Assembly: GCF_000787575.1 (NCBI RefSeq)
Contig: NW_012236521.1
Location: forward strand, 124,001 to 188,000
From: Acytostelium subglobosum LB1
Lineage: Eukaryota > Evosea > Eumycetozoa > Acytosteliales > Acytosteliaceae
Reading direction: 5' to 3'
Length of the DNA stretch: 64,000 nt
Below the pieces are notes generated by a model. The model was not told the DNA's origin. It worked only from the letters and a program-made list of their open reading frames with translations, and did not search any database. Position numbers and translations under genes: made by a program. Positions 12,252 through 25,191 of this stretch are shown here, piece after piece. The first letter of the stretch is position 1. Each line of letters begins with the position of its first letter.

Positions 12252-14088
12252 TCAAAGGAATCCTCTCTTTCTTGCATAGATTGTCATTATTATGACGAAA
12301 CCAACCATTGAAAAGATGATACCATAGAACCAGCCGAGTGATGGAGTGTCATAGAACTGTGCCATACCAGGTAGTCGGATGTTCATGCCAAAGATACCGG
12401 CCACCAATGTCAGTGGCATGAAGATCGTTGTCATTGCCACGATTCTAGACATACTCTGATTGAGTGTATGTGACTCCTCATCCGTCACCAACGACACCTT
12501 TGAGATGTACACAGTTCCAACGTTCTCCAACAACTCCTCGGCCAACTTAATCTTTTGTTGCAATCTCTGCAATCTATCCTTGATGTTGCCCAAATGTCTC
12601 TTTGCCTCCTGGTCATTGATATTGTTACGTAACAATGATCCAAGTACATCACTATATTGTTTGATTGATTGATTGATATAAGTGAGTGAGTTGAATGATT
12701 GATTGGGGAGTAGATATAACTTACTTCTTGATAAACAATGAGGACAACAGGTTGGTGGCCCTCCTGACTGCTCGACCAAGTCGAATGTAAAGCTCAGACT
12801 TGGCAACTTCATCACGTAGAGTGAACTCGTCGAGGAAGTTGACTTCGACCATGAGAGTGTCGGCAAAGTCAGAGTAGATCTCGTGGATGGAATCGAGGAA
12901 GCTACACAGTAGCCAGTATGATGACTGAAGTTGTGTTTGCTCGAGGTAGCGGAAGGAGCGAAGCACGAGGTCGAAACAGTCAATGGGGTGCGTGTGGAAG
13001 ACCAGCACAAACGAGTTGAAGATGACCAGGTAGATGTTGGACGTGACCATCACCGACTGCTGGTACATCACCTCGCTGGTGGACACAAACAGGTAGTGCG
13101 AGTACTCCTCACTCTTCTCGCTGCTGTCCTGCGTGGTGATGTCCTCGTACGTCAGATGATGTATCGAGAAGATGTCGCATATCTGTGAGATCTCCTGATT
13201 GTCCAGACCCTCCATGTCGATCCAGTATATCTTGTCGTCGGTCGTATCGTCATTGAGTTGAGGGCTGGTAGTTGGGGCTGATGTAGGTGCTGTTGTAGAG
13301 GTGTTGGTGTTGTTGTCGGTGTCTGTGTTGTTGTTTGTGTTGTTGTTTGGTTGTGACACAGCCGGTGATGGATCAGCTGATTGTGCATTGTTGTTGACAT
13401 CGTTGTCAATTGATGGTTTGGTCTCGTTGACATTCACTTTGTTGTCATTGTCATTGTCATTGTTGTTGTCATTCGTTGTTGTTTGATTGAGTGGTACCCT
13501 CTCGAGACCATCCTTGTTGTTGCCACTATCACTCAATCCAACGTCAGTTGTAATGATTGCATCACCCTTTCCATCGACATTGGCCAATGTGTCTTGTTTG
13601 TTTGTGATGTTGTTGTCGACGGCATCTTTGAGGTTGATACTATTGTTGTTACTCTCACTACTACTGATGTTGATTATTGGTATGATTGGAGGTGTCGATG
13701 GCAGCACACGACCAGACATGTCTGTGCTGGAGATTGTATGAATGTTGGGAACACCATGTCCCAACAGAGTGTCATACATCGATGGTGAACGAACAGGCAT
13801 TTGAAACGACTGTCTATTTGGTGTACTATGAGGAAGTAGACCTACACTATCCGTAGTGTGCATTCCATTTCCATTACGATCCCTCTTCACCAAGAACTGA
13901 GAGAACTCTACCAACTCTTGAAAGTTATATTCTCTCTCACTATCCTTTGCTTCATTTATAATCAATATCTATACTCATTGTGAATGAACATCATGTTAGT
14001 TGAGGATAATGAATGATTGAGTGAGTGACATTACTCTTTTCTTTGAGTCTGCGCCCAACCAAGATGTGGAACCAAATGTACTATCCAT
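12252..14088 (-). CDS. CorA-family Mg2+ transporter
   Basis: Exons 14088-14035, 13968-12725 and 12651-12252 on the minus strand give 565 residues. The diagnostic feature is the C-terminal pair of membrane helices, with the GMN signature (GIFGMN) at the end of the first helix and a short loop (RLPGMAQFYDTPSLGW). Before it lies the long cytoplasmic helical region (LRDEVAKSELYIRLGRAVRR ... NDQEAKRHLGNIKDRLQ). CorA proteins form pentameric divalent-cation channels that take up Mg2+. The N-terminal third (about residues 90-250) is a dictyostelid-style low-complexity stretch rich in Asn, Thr and Asp and likely disordered. It could sit in the plasma membrane or in a vacuole/mitochondrion; no targeting peptide is seen. 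Confidence 0.92.
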
Positions 14089-15453
14089 TGTCAGTGCTGA
14101 TCATATCCCTTAAGGCATTCTACACAACCTGTCTTACTAACTACTGCTACTGCTACTACACTATTCGTGAGAAATGTATTAATGTTGTGTTCAAAGTGAA
14201 TGAATGAATGTTTGTTTGTGTGTTGCTTTGTGTTGAGAGTTGTGTTTTATTTATTTGTTTGAAGTCCGATCATTCGTTCTTGACGATCAACAATTTCATA
14301 CCCATAAACTCAAAGTCTGAACTTGGAACGTTGGTCTTCCTTTCAGACCCGAAGAGACATAATTAGGATATTTATTTCGATTTCTTTTTTGGCGCCCATT
14401 AGACGAATCTTTGATGCTGTTTGTGGACCACATTCATCTCATTCACCGACCCATCAACCAGTTGCAAACATGCTTCAAAGTATGAATTTGAGCAAATAAC
14501 ACCCCTCATAAGGTATCAGGCCTTGTAATCTAGATTGATAAAGGTCGTCGTTTCAAATAATGGCCTCGACTTGAAAAAAATCCAAGCATATTGATTTGAA
14601 TTAATATTTTTGATTTTTGATTGTTTTTTCATTCACACACACAAAAAGATCAGTTGAAACACACAATGAACGACCTACTTCTGGACCGGTCATTGTCATC
14701 TACTGCGTTCACCTTAAGCATCATCGCCACCTGACAACAACATATTTTTATTTCACATCATTGCATCATCACGCATCATATATTTATATACACGGACCGC
14801 CAGTGTCTATCTACCCGCGCAGTCAGTCATTCATTCAGCAAGACAACCAACCAACCAACCAGCCAATCCATCCGACCAAGAGGAAGCAAGGTCCTTGCCT
14901 TGACTCTGCCAATCAATCACTTCACTGCACTCTCTATCTATCTTTCATTCACACGCATACAATTACAATTACAACAACAACACACACACACACACACACA
15001 CACACAGACTCACTCACCAATCAATCACTTCACCAATCAATTCAATCATCTTCACAAACACACTCACACACAAGTGTGTTCACTCACCCAACCAATCAAT
15101 CACACTCTTTTAGCGAAGGACACCAAGGTGTGCTGTAACCCACACTCTAAGTCAAGCCAATCGATCTGGGTAACAACAACTCATCCATCCCCATAATCAA
15201 TCAATCATCATTTCCATATTCAATCAATCAAGCAATCAATACTTTCTTCATCCATCCCAAACAAAAACATCAATCCCATTAGCTTCTGTGATCCCCTGAT
15301 CATCTAGACCTCCTCCTCCTCCTCCACTTCATTCATTGTTTGTTCGACCCAACAACAATATCCCCAACTCCAACTCCTACTCCTTTTCAATCATTCATTC
15401 ATTCAATCATTCACCGACCGACCGACACAGTTTGACAGACGACAAAAACGACA
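14089..15453. other. Intergenic region between divergent CorA and cupredoxin-like genes
   Basis: About 1.4 kb, probably carrying both promoters. It contains a (CA)n run at about 14980-15006 and many CAAT/CATT repeats toward the downstream gene. An open frame at 14617-15138 is made of Thr/His/Ser low-complexity text from these repeats and is not supported as a gene. A sequence ACCCATAA at 14300-14307 matches the upstream element of D. discoideum small RNA genes, but I recognise no RNA next to it. Confidence 0.5.
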
Positions 15454-16077
15454 ATGGCCAGCAGTCAATCAAACCTTATACATACACTTGTACTATCACA
15501 ACTTATTATAATACTACTTTTGATCACACCATCTTATACGACCAATGGTAAGCATCCATCATGAACATCACTTGACATTGATTGATTGACAACTTTGATT
15601 ACTAACCCTCGCCCTCACCCTCACACTCGACCCCCGCCCCACCAAACAGCTGCCGAGGTAATGGTCAGATGGAACTTACCAACTATATCAAATATAACGA
15701 TCAATGTGGGCGATACAGTGCACTGGATCACAACTGATAACCTACCACACACTGTTACATCGATCGAAGACCAGCTGGCGGGAAGTCCCGCCGCTTACAT
15801 CAACTCACCTCTCATCACCAGTGATGAGAATGGCGTCAGCCAGTTCTCCAAGCGCAAGTTCTCAAAGATGTTCACGCAGGAGGGTCTGTACTATTACGCC
15901 GATCAGAACAACGCCGACGAGATGCAGGGCTCGGTTCGGGTCGTCCGTCGCTCGGCATCGGCACTTGCCGGCACATCACCCGACGATGAGATGGAGAACT
16001 CCAGCTCCAAGCAGACCTTGGAAAGTCTGTTGTTCGCCACACTGATAGCATTGCTTATCTTCTTTGTCTTCTCATAG
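15454..16077 (+). CDS. Cupredoxin-like (plastocyanin-fold) membrane-anchored protein lacking usual copper ligands
   Basis: Exons 15454-15547 and 15650-16077 give 173 residues. A signal peptide (LVLSQLIIILLLITPSYT) is followed by a plastocyanin/halocyanin-like beta sandwich: VRWNLPTISNITINVGDTVHW, DNLPHTVTS, and a final strand MQGSVRVV. The first His ligand position (LPHTV) is kept. The loop that normally carries Cys-x-x-His ... Met reads YYYADQNNADEMQG, so the Cys and second His are missing. A Ser-rich spacer and a C-terminal hydrophobic segment (SLLFATLIALLIFFVFS) suggest a GPI signal or a membrane anchor. It probably sits on the cell surface or in an endomembrane and is unlikely to be a blue-copper electron carrier. 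Function is unknown. Confidence 0.82.
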
Positions 16078-16222
16078 ATAATGAGTCAAAGTCATTGAAT
16101 AATAAACATAATATAAAATATAATATAATAATATTTAATTTAATGTTACGGATATGGACAGAGAGAATTACAGGGTGGGGACTGGGATGTAGAGATCTAT
16201 ACCAGAGTAGTAGCCTTTGGTA

Positions 16223-16483
16223 TTAATTATCTAGTTGTATTGAGGCAAATTGTATACCGGTTGCCCAATGAGCATCAACAGGGAAGGGGAATTCCCCCTG
16301 GTTAGGAGAATAGCCGATTATTCTTTCTTGGTAACCGAGGACATCATAATTGGGGCTACCCATATTCCAGATATATTGATTATTTGGGTACCTTGGCATC
16401 ATTGGAGCTTCTGCCTCACTGTATTGGCATGATGACAATCCTACCAAAGTTATTAAAAGTATAATCTTTGCAATTATAAACAT
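16223..16483 (-). CDS. Small secreted protein of unknown function
   Basis: A single-exon frame of 86 residues starting at ATG 16483. It begins with a classic signal peptide (IIAKIILLITLVGLSSC), with cleavage likely near the SSCQYSEA region. The mature part is about 65 residues and rich in Pro, Tyr, Asn, Gln and Trp (MMPRYPNNQYIWNMG, GYSPNQGEFPFPVDAHW); it has almost no Cys and no membrane segment. It lies convergent to the cupredoxin-like gene, 145 bases away. The signal peptide and amino-acid composition argue that it is real, but no family is recognised. Confidence 0.6.
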   Translation of the reverse strand: MFIIAKIILLITLVGLSSCQYSEAEAPMMPRYPNNQYIWNMGSPNYDVLGYQERIIGYSPNQGEFPFPVDAHWATGIQFASIQLDN

Positions 16484-16822
16484 TATTTAAAAAAATATTA
16501 TTAATATTGTTGACAATTTAATTTGTTGAACAAAATTTCACCATGGATATAATTAAATATTTGGTTTAATAGATAATGTACTACTAGATAGGTTGTAGAT
16601 TGTTATGATTTGAATCACAATTACAAATAATTTAACAGAATTTGATTGACAGTTTATTTAATCTGATGGTCGGTAATAAATTAATCTAACACTAACTTAC
16701 TAATAGTAAGATGGATTTATTGATGGAATGGGTTAGTGGGCAAGTGAGAGAGTGGGTAAGGATACACTACAGATTATTCCTTTTGCCACTCTGGTATATA
16801 TAAAACAAACAATTTATTTTAT
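16484..16822. other. Short intergenic spacer
   Basis: AT-rich promoter/3'-flank between two minus-strand genes; no ORF or RNA gene is seen. Confidence 0.5.
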
Positions 16823-19800
16823 TTAATTAATATGACGGTAGAATTTTGTTGGTTTGTTGGATTGATGGTCAAAAGGTTGGAGATTGAGTGATGAGCCAAG
16901 GAGAGTGACCAACTCATTTGGACCGAGAGGGTAGGTGTTCTGATCATTTCCAATGTTAATGGACAAGTACTCAAGCTTTGAGAATAGTTTTGGTTGTTCA
17001 AGATGTTTGATCAAGTCCTCGAATTGTTGATGGATTGTTCCATGAACAGTTGAATTGATTACTTCTTCAAGACAATTGAGTCTAATTGATAAAGATGTGA
17101 TTGATGTCTCACAATGTGGAAGGAGTGAAACTACAATGGTCAAGTCTGGAACATCAATCTTGAGTGTATATCTACGTTGGTTCACATAATATACATTTAG
17201 ATACCATTGTTGAAGGTGTTGTGATTGCTTGGATACATGAACAGAATCAAGAATATTGTCATAAACAGTTGGTACTTCAAATATTGATATCTCTGATACA
17301 TTGGTGAAGTGAACAATCTTGTTGAATGATACTCCCAGAGGCAAATCCATTCTAGTGATGTGTTCAAGGTCGGTTGATCCATTCACATTTTTGTAACTAT
17401 CAACTCTCAATATAAAGAAATGGTTCATTGTGATACCAGTGCCATCTGTCATCAATCTTCTTGTACCTGGATTCTTATCAGAATTGAATACCTTGATTGG
17501 ATTATGAATTGAAGTAGAATGATAAACAATATTGACCAATCCAGGATTGTTTTGAATATAAGAACCTATCATCTGTCTTGAAAGTTCATATTGAGGTTCT
17601 GGAAAACATGGATATTCATTCTTTGGAATACGGAGTAGTTCAAATGACTGGTTATTCTTAATATTCTGTTGATTGAATAATTCCTTCACATGCTCATAGT
17701 TATTATTAATAGTTTGTTCAAAACTAATATGTTTAAGATTGGGAGTACCATGGACCAAGATACCAGAAAACTTTTGATACTGGTATCCATCATCCCGCCC
17801 AGTGGTGAATTTAACATTCAATTGAATCAATCTTTCCAAAGATCGTTGATGATAATTCTCTGGTATGAATCCTCTCATCATTTTGAAAATGTCAATGGAG
17901 AGAGGAGTGTCTTTGTATAGACAGAATGTAGTGCCAATGTGTTTTAAAACATTGTATAACTGGATAGATGGGATCACTTTGTTTGTAATGGTTGCAGCAC
18001 ATACTTGGTGGAAATGTCTTGAAACAGTTGCCAAAGATATTATCCATCTTTGTTCATTATGATTTTGGAATCCAGATAATAAACACATCTCTATTATTAA
18101 ATTTAGAATAATTTGTGGAAGTGTAGGAGATACATTGTCAGAGATAGGTTGAGTGATTGATTTTCTGGAAACAGTGGAGTTTAAGAAAGATTGAAGTTTG
18201 AAATTGTGGAGTTCTTGTTTAATCTCCCCCAATGATGATGATGATACTCCATTGTCCGCCAATGTCTTCAGTACCTTTTTCTTTAGATCATGGTAGGGTA
18301 CACCAATCGATTGAGCACAATACGTAAACTTTAAATATTGGATTATTGGTGTAATAAAGTTGATATTTTTTCCATGTTTGATAATTGATTGACTCAAGCC
18401 ATCTCCAACAACTTGGGAATTATGTCCAATATATCTTGATGGAGGTGTTATTGATCGATGACCAATCATCACGTTAATGTATGAAATCCATGTATCCTCG
18501 GGACCTGAACTATTGTTGATAAAATCTAAAATCTTGTGATTAAGTTCCTCTGAAGTCTCTCTTGAAATGAAGAATATTCTTTCGAGATGTAGTTTGTTGA
18601 AGAATGTTTGTTTGGAACAACTTGAAAGGAATGATATGTTGTTGATACCGAATATGACACTCTGGATTTTGTTATCAAAGAAATGTTTGATCTCTTCAAT
18701 GTATTTGTCCAATAATATTTGTGTATTAGAATCTACATCCATTTGTCCAAACATCATAATGATAGCCAAATGTATATGATTGATATCCAGTGTCTCTCTA
18801 TAAAGATTGATCATTGCATTTGATCCTTGTTCATAACAATTCTTTCTTAAAACTTGTCTTGAGAATATTTCTTGAGTATTCAACTTGTAAATGAAACTTT
18901 GTGGAATTGGAGTTCCATTCGATTGGAAACAATCAATAATAGTATCAATCAATATCATCCATCCTTTATCGAACTTAGATATAAATATTTGATTCTCAAG
19001 ATTTTGATATACCTTTGAGAATGTTTTACCAAGATTCTTGATAACTTTGCTCTTGTTTATATTGAAGAGATTGGGGAATAATGCTTGTGTAAGTTCTGAT
19101 GTTATTACATCCAAGTATGGAAACAGAATTGTAAATATTAGATTATATCCTTTGTCTTGATATTGAGGTAATTTGACCAATATATCTATATATGATTGTT
19201 GTTGCTGTTGTCTTTTCATTTCATCATGATCATCAGTTTCTAAAATTTTTCTAATACCTTCAATTAATTGTTGATTGAGCTCCTCAATCATATTATCATA
19301 AACAAATATGGGAAGTGATTCCAAAGTAAACCTAATTATACTTTTGTAAGAATTCTTGTTGCTCAAAGAATGACATTAATTTACATACTTATATACTACT
19401 TCTTTGTGTTGACTTATAAACTCTGGAAACTCTTTCATTTGAATTAGAATTAAATAATAAAGGTACTTTATACCAGGAAAACTATAGTTTGAATGATATG
19501 TTCCGGATATTGTCTCAAGTAGCCATGAGTTGAGTACTGGTCCTACTCTGTCGATTCCAAATCCTGTCAATAATATTTGTCTCCATTCTGTAAATGTTTT
19601 CCAATCACCTCGTGAATTGAAGAATATAGTCAGAGTTTTGAAATATGATTGGAATACCATGTTGACTTGATTATCATCGGTCAATGATTTGAGTAGTATG
19701 TCAATGTACTCTGGTTGAAATAATGACCAAACACTTCTAGCAGGGTTATGATCAATAATCAGGTTTAGATTAGCTATTGTCACTTCCAACAATGTGACTT

Positions 19801-20156
19801 TGATTCCAGGGATTCTTGAGAATCTAAGTAAATTAATGTCCCCATTTTTAAAGTCTTCATAACCATCAATACTCCATCTTATATTATTTGTCAACTCTAA
19901 TATACTATACTTCACATTCTTTCCAATATTATATCCCTACAGTTTATATTGTATGATTTCCAATAAATCAATCGATCAATCAATGAAAGAATGAAATATT
20001 AAAGTTAATGTAAGTACTTACCTTTGATAATAATGGCAATGAATTGATGACATCTTTTGTATTCCTTATATTCTTTAATACTTCTCTGTCTTGATCACTT
20101 AGTACATCATCCTTCTCCCAATCCCTTATTATTTGTTTTACTCGAGTCTTCCACAT
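16823..20156 (-). CDS. Large protein of unknown function with an F-box-like segment
   Basis: Exons 20156-20022, 19936-19389 and 19331-16823 on the minus strand give 1063 residues. The second intron is only 57 bases (GTATGT...TTAG) and joins as AA|G. I recognise no catalytic domain. The first 580 residues are predicted helical and could be an armadillo/HEAT-like scaffold. Around the text LIIEMCLLSGF...WIISLATVSRHFHQVC, the pattern resembles the F-box-like start of other dictyostelid proteins. The remainder has alternating hydrophobic strands, as in leucine-rich or FNIP-like solenoids, without a clear repeat (HISFEQTINNN, VNIVYHSTSI, TSLSIRLNCLEEV). It has no signal peptide or membrane helix, so it is probably cytosolic. 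An adaptor role in ubiquitination is a guess. Confidence 0.75.
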
Positions 20157-20376
20157 ATTTATTTAGTATCAAACATGTAATATATAATATTTATAAATAA
20201 AGTTAGTCCTTGACTTTAACCTTTATAAAGATGATCATCTGACAATCCAGATCTGCCAATGAACTTCCAAATTTAATATTCCATTTAAAACCGGATATTT
20301 TTGGGAATAAACAGATTGATCGATCTGTTGGTGTCTTACTATTCAACTATTATTATTGTTATACAAAGATATAGAG

Positions 20377-22796
20377 ATGGAACCAAACACAAATGTCAAT
20401 GATGGACATTCATCTCAAGGTATTCAATCAATCTATCACTCGATCAATCACTCGTTCATTCAATCACTAACATCATCCAAACGCAACTTAAAGTACTTCA
20501 GACGGATGATCACAAGGACACAACAACAACTTTATTACATGGACTGCTTCAAACACTACTAAGAAACAAGGTGTTGCGATCTGTGATATTCAATCATGTT
20601 CATTGGATTCATGTCGAGTTGAGTATCGATTATGGATCCTTGAAGTCACATTATCTACCATCATTAAGTGGTGTACAGTTGGAGAAGGATAGATGTCTGT
20701 CAACCATGCTCAGATATGGTAGATCTGATCTATTTATGAAGTACTTTGATGAGGTCTTTATCAAGTTGACACCACCATCGTCCAAAGGTGACGATACAAC
20801 AACTCAAACTCCAAATGCTCAACAACTACTCACCGTGGCAATACACTCCAATCAAGTCAGTGCCGCTCGTCGTCTTCTGCAATTCCAACGAGATTATAAT
20901 CACTCAAACACAACATCGGACCTCATTGTCGGAGAGATTGTCGGTGCCGCCAAACATGATCGACATGCAATGATCACCTTGCTGTTTGATGAGTTGGAGA
21001 CCACCAAGTACACCAAGAAGCTCGAGCGTATCTCTATCAACTCGGTGTTTCAGGCATGTAAATCATTCACAATGTTACAGCTCATACATGCAAGACGTAA
21101 TCGATTCTATCCACATGAGCAGACGGTCAACATTCCAACCAAGGTCATTCAATCGTTGACGTGCAACACACTCCAAGCATTCCTTCAAGTGCTTCGCGCT
21201 GGGCTGGCCGCCCCCAACATGGAGAATGTACCGGGTCGACCTCAGCAAAAGCAATCGATCATTCGGTTCAATGATGACCTGGCCTGTATCGACATCTTGG
21301 TGCATCACATGGACAACCAACCTCTCATCGACATGTTCTTCAAGCTACATACATTGAACAAGCAGTTCATCACAAATAGCGCATTCTACAATTGGGATGG
21401 TAATAATGAGGACTCTGACTACGATGTGGACCAGGACTATGAGCACGAGATCTGTTGGGCCATCCAAAGACCAGAGGGCCTCTCCTTTGTACACAGATAT
21501 CGAGATCATCTTCCGTTAAACGCGTTGTACTGGGCAGCTGGGTCTCATGGCGATCTCGAGCTGGCCAAATGGGCCACTGCCAAAGGGGCGGGCGCCAATC
21601 TGTACAATAGGCTGTTGGCTAACGCACTCCAAAATGGTCACATTGACGTTGTCAATCATCTCTTGGACAACTGTACCGTTGGCTCATGGATGTTGGATAG
21701 TCAGATCCACGAATCAATCCTCACAATGGGCCTTCTCAATCGATTGGCATCGCACAGCACCGACATCAAGTGGGGCGAGTCAGTCTTGCTGTCACCTGCA
21801 TTGACGCTCAACATGTTTGAGTATATCAACACATCATGTTTGAAGCATCCTGTTGACGAGGCTGTGCTGCTGTGCAATCCCAAGATCATGTTGGTCAAGG
21901 ACATCAACTTGCTTCGATACCTGGTAGAGCGTAGTGCATCCAGATTGAACAAAGATATGATGTTGAACGCGGTGATTGCAGTACGACATGATGTACTTGA
22001 AGCCTTCGCAGCAGTTGGATTCACACACAATCTTGAAGCATTTGGATACCTTATCCTCGCAGACAAAGCACGATGTCTGATGGCCCACCCAAGTTTATTG
22101 ACACCGACGTATGACCCGCAGTTCGCACATCCTCCCCTTGTAGACATCGTACGGCTCGATGACGTGTCGTTGGTGCGCGACTTCAACACAATGTTTGGAC
22201 ATGTCAAGGGGATCTCTTCCCCAAGTGCAATGAAGGAGGCAGCCATACTTGGAAACTTGGACATTGTTCGCTTCCTCCACGAGCATCGAACAGAAGGTTG
22301 TGAAGCTGACACGTTGGAATGCGCCGCCAATGCAGGCCATATGGATGTTGTCAAGTTCCTCATCAACAATCTACCCAATACACAATGGAGCTTGACACAA
22401 CTTGGAAGAGACACACAACAACTAGACACAAACATTGTAGACTATATACTCCAATCGAATGCAAGACAGTATCTATCACTCACACGTGATGATATAATAC
22501 TCAAGGTCATTCAGAGTGGATACCTACCGTTGATGAAGGCTTATGTTGATACGATCACCCGTGGCACTAAGGAGCAACAAAAGGCATTTGTCAATGGCAA
22601 TGGATTCTGGGGCAAACTACCAGTACACTTCTTCTCTGCGATGGACTGTGGATATGATGGAACTATATGTTTACAGTACCTCATCGACCATCTACTCCGA
22701 CCAAACATCGTCATCGATATTCCCAAGTTGCTGAGACAGGCATACTCACGTGGACACCTCCTCATGATAGAGTATTGTAACAAACTCACACAATGA
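20377..22796 (+). CDS. Dictyostelid ankyrin-type repeat protein
   Basis: Exons 20377-20419 and 20494-22796 give 781 residues; the intron (GTATTC...AAAG, with CACTAAC branch site) joins as G|TA. The N-terminus has the dictyostelid signature in which RNKVLRSVIFNHVHWIH precedes a variable repeat region. Ankyrin-like helix pairs recur, for example LYWAAGSHGDLELAKWA, LLANALQNGHIDVVNHLLD, AAILGNLDIVRFLHEH and CAANAGHMDVVKFLINN. The repeats are degenerate, as is usual in this large amoebal family, whose members are thought to be protein-interaction scaffolds. It ends only 25 bases from the stop of the convergent transporter gene, so their 3' UTRs must overlap. Confidence 0.85.
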
Positions 22797-22821
22797 ATGC
22801 ATGGAAGTTGGTTGGCCTGAT

Positions 22822-24517
22822 CTAGGCCTCAAGTTTATTCGAATATTCATCAGAGGAATGATGTTGTTGGTCAGCCACTTGTTCGGCCGAGGACACGTCC
22901 ACCTCCCCTCCCTTGTGCTTCTGAAGTTGCTCAAGAGTCTTGGCGGCAGCCTTCTCCTTCATGTGTTTGTTCTCAACGTATAGCATGACGATGAAGCCAC
23001 CAATGATGCAGAGGAAGCCTGGAATGGCAATTGGTGGGAATGGAACATGCTTGATGATGATGTCGAATATGAGTGTGGTTGGGATGGTCATCAGCTCGCC
23101 AGATCTCACAAACAGGGGTGATGTTACCGACAGACCCCAGTTGATCAAGTAGTTGAGCATGAATGACACTGATGCACTTGCAGTCAACATTCCAAATGTT
23201 GTCCAACTTGGTGTTTCCCATGGTTCCAATCCAGAGACACTGATGATTATCAACATTGGTACACCAAAGACCACATTCCACAATGCAATGAATCCAACAT
23301 AGCTGTTTACCAATGTCCTTGATACCTCGCCGACAAACTTTGTCGTCAAAACCTCATATAGAGCCCAAAGTACTGCCGACACAATCATCAGAATATCTCC
23401 AAGTACTGCTTTGGGGAATGTAGAGTTTGATGAACTAGTATATTGATTGATTGAGTGGGTTAGTGAATGATTGGAATGATTCCAAAGGGGAGGGATCATA
23501 CCTTCTATCCGCAAGTGTAATACCAACTACACCTCCAATGAATAGGACTATGGATACAATCTTGAGAGGTGTTGGCTTGTCCTTAAGTATGAATATCGAG
23601 AACACAAAGACCCAGATTGTTGCCGACTCTAAGTATGATTGAGGGTGTCAGATGATGGATATGGATGATTGTAATGAGGCATCAATGTACATACGGTATA
23701 GAGCAGTTGATGTGCTAACCTCAGTGAGTGGCAATCCAATTGACCATATCCAATTCAATCCAACAAAGAGTACACTCATACAGAATGATATTATAAGCAT
23801 CTTTCTGAATGGGAGCTTGGCCTTTACATACTCCATTTTGTATCTTTCCAAAAGAGAGTTATCACTTGTAGTTGTCATTGCTGTTGATGAAGTATGTTGC
23901 TGCTCATCATTGATTGAGGTACCTTGAGTGTTGTTCAAAAGTGGTACCTTCCTCTCTTTAGACCTATCACGACTCAACAACACAGCCTCAATAGGCAGTG
24001 CAAATGCAAGATATAATGTATTATAGAATACTATTATTTTATGTTAGTATGATTAGACTTTAAGGTTAGGTCAGGATAATGGATACATACCTAGGAAGTA
24101 AGGTTTGTTGTAACTTGTTGAGAGAATATATTGATTGAGTTCACTGATGGCTGATAATAGGATTGTGATTGAGATGACTATACCAAAGCCTAGCATCCTT
24201 TGTCTGAAGTTGGCCTTATCCAATTGTGCTTTAAGTTGAACATCATCATCAGGTTTACCAGGTGTGATCAATGCATCATTCTCAGTCTTTGAGTCGCCTC
24301 TAGAGTTATCAGAGTCATCTACAACATCACATCCAAAGTAGTATGAGTTAGTATTAGTATTGATTCCATTTGATATCATATATAACAATCACTAACCATT
24401 GTCGACTTGTCTATATCTAACACTTCCACCTGCTGAGTATTTGGATGAACCGTTGTTGGCAAAGGGATCAGCCTCTTCACCAACAAGTGGCTTATAAATA
24501 TTATTGTTGTTGTTCAT
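22822..24517 (-). CDS. SLC35F5-like drug/metabolite transporter
   Basis: Five exons on the minus strand: 24517-24397, 24318-24091, 24030-23695, 23628-23502 and 23434-22822, giving 474 residues. The protein has about ten hydrophobic helices in the two-fold EamA/DMT pattern. Diagnostic text includes SATIWVFVFSIFILKD, FIGGVVGITLADR, GDILMIVSAVLWALYEVL and PLFVRSGELMTIP. The N-terminal tail and the hydrophilic loop after helix two are Asn/Ser/Thr-rich. SLC35F members are solute transporters of the plasma membrane or endomembranes with poorly known substrates. The C-terminal tail is charged (KEKAAAKTLEQLQKHK). Family assignment is firm; the F5 subgroup is inferred from motif order. Confidence 0.87.
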
Positions 24518-25022
24518 TATTTAGATGGATGTAATAAATAACTTAAGTTGATTGATATATATATAATAGTACACAATAATGAATCAACAATATAGGAAGC
24601 TTCAGTCAACCTTTACAAATGGGCAAAACAACCAACAGTCCATCTTATCAAGAGTAAAATATCTAGAGGTCCAAGATATTTTTTGTCGTTTTTTTATGAT
24701 TGTGTGTGTGATGGATTGTCATGTTGGGTACAGCAAAGATAGGACCTTCAATACCTGGCAATACAATAATACCCTGGGTTTGTTGTACAAGATGAGATTG
24801 ATGGACAGACATACCTCTCTGTGATTCAATGGGCACATCTTTTACAAGTACTTGGTCAGGCGGCATTGATCTTTAAAAGTGTTCCAACCCTTAGTAAGTA
24901 AGATGAATCGTTGGAATATTCTTGAATGATACCTAATAATATAATGAACGGATTCATTCATTCATTGATAACCAAGACGAAAGATAAATCTACATCTTGA
25001 GATACATAATCACACTCCCCCA

Positions 25023-25055
<33 letters not shown>

Positions 25056-25191
25056 CTCGATCAAGGTATATGATTGAATGAATGAATAAATGAATGGACA
25101 TGGCTTGAATGGATAATTAGTATTTGGTTATTAATTGACCATGTATTATTTATAAATGGGATGAAAATGGAAGTCGAACAAACATGTCAAT
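24518..25191. other. Intergenic spacer with a (CA)n microsatellite
   Basis: Between two minus-strand genes. It holds the transporter promoter, a (CA)n tract at about 25025-25054 and TGAA repeats near 25075-25100. The open frame at 24579-24824 shows no recognisable protein features. Confidence 0.55.
25025..25054. repeat. (CA)n microsatellite
   Basis: About 15 uninterrupted CA dinucleotides in the spacer downstream of the SHMT gene. Confidence 0.9.

Noticed and set aside
14300-14307. ACCCATAA, a match to the upstream element of D. discoideum small RNA genes
   Set aside because: An eight-base match is expected by chance in 64 kb, and I recognise no RNA about 60 bases downstream.
14617-15196. 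173- and 98-codon open frames upstream of the cupredoxin-like gene
   Set aside because: The text is derived from CA, CAAT and CATT repeats; no folded-protein character, and it lies where promoter and leader are expected.
24579-24824. 81-codon open frame in the spacer after the SLC35F-type gene
   Set aside because: No signal peptide, domain or splice context; its composition is like that of the surrounding non-coding DNA.
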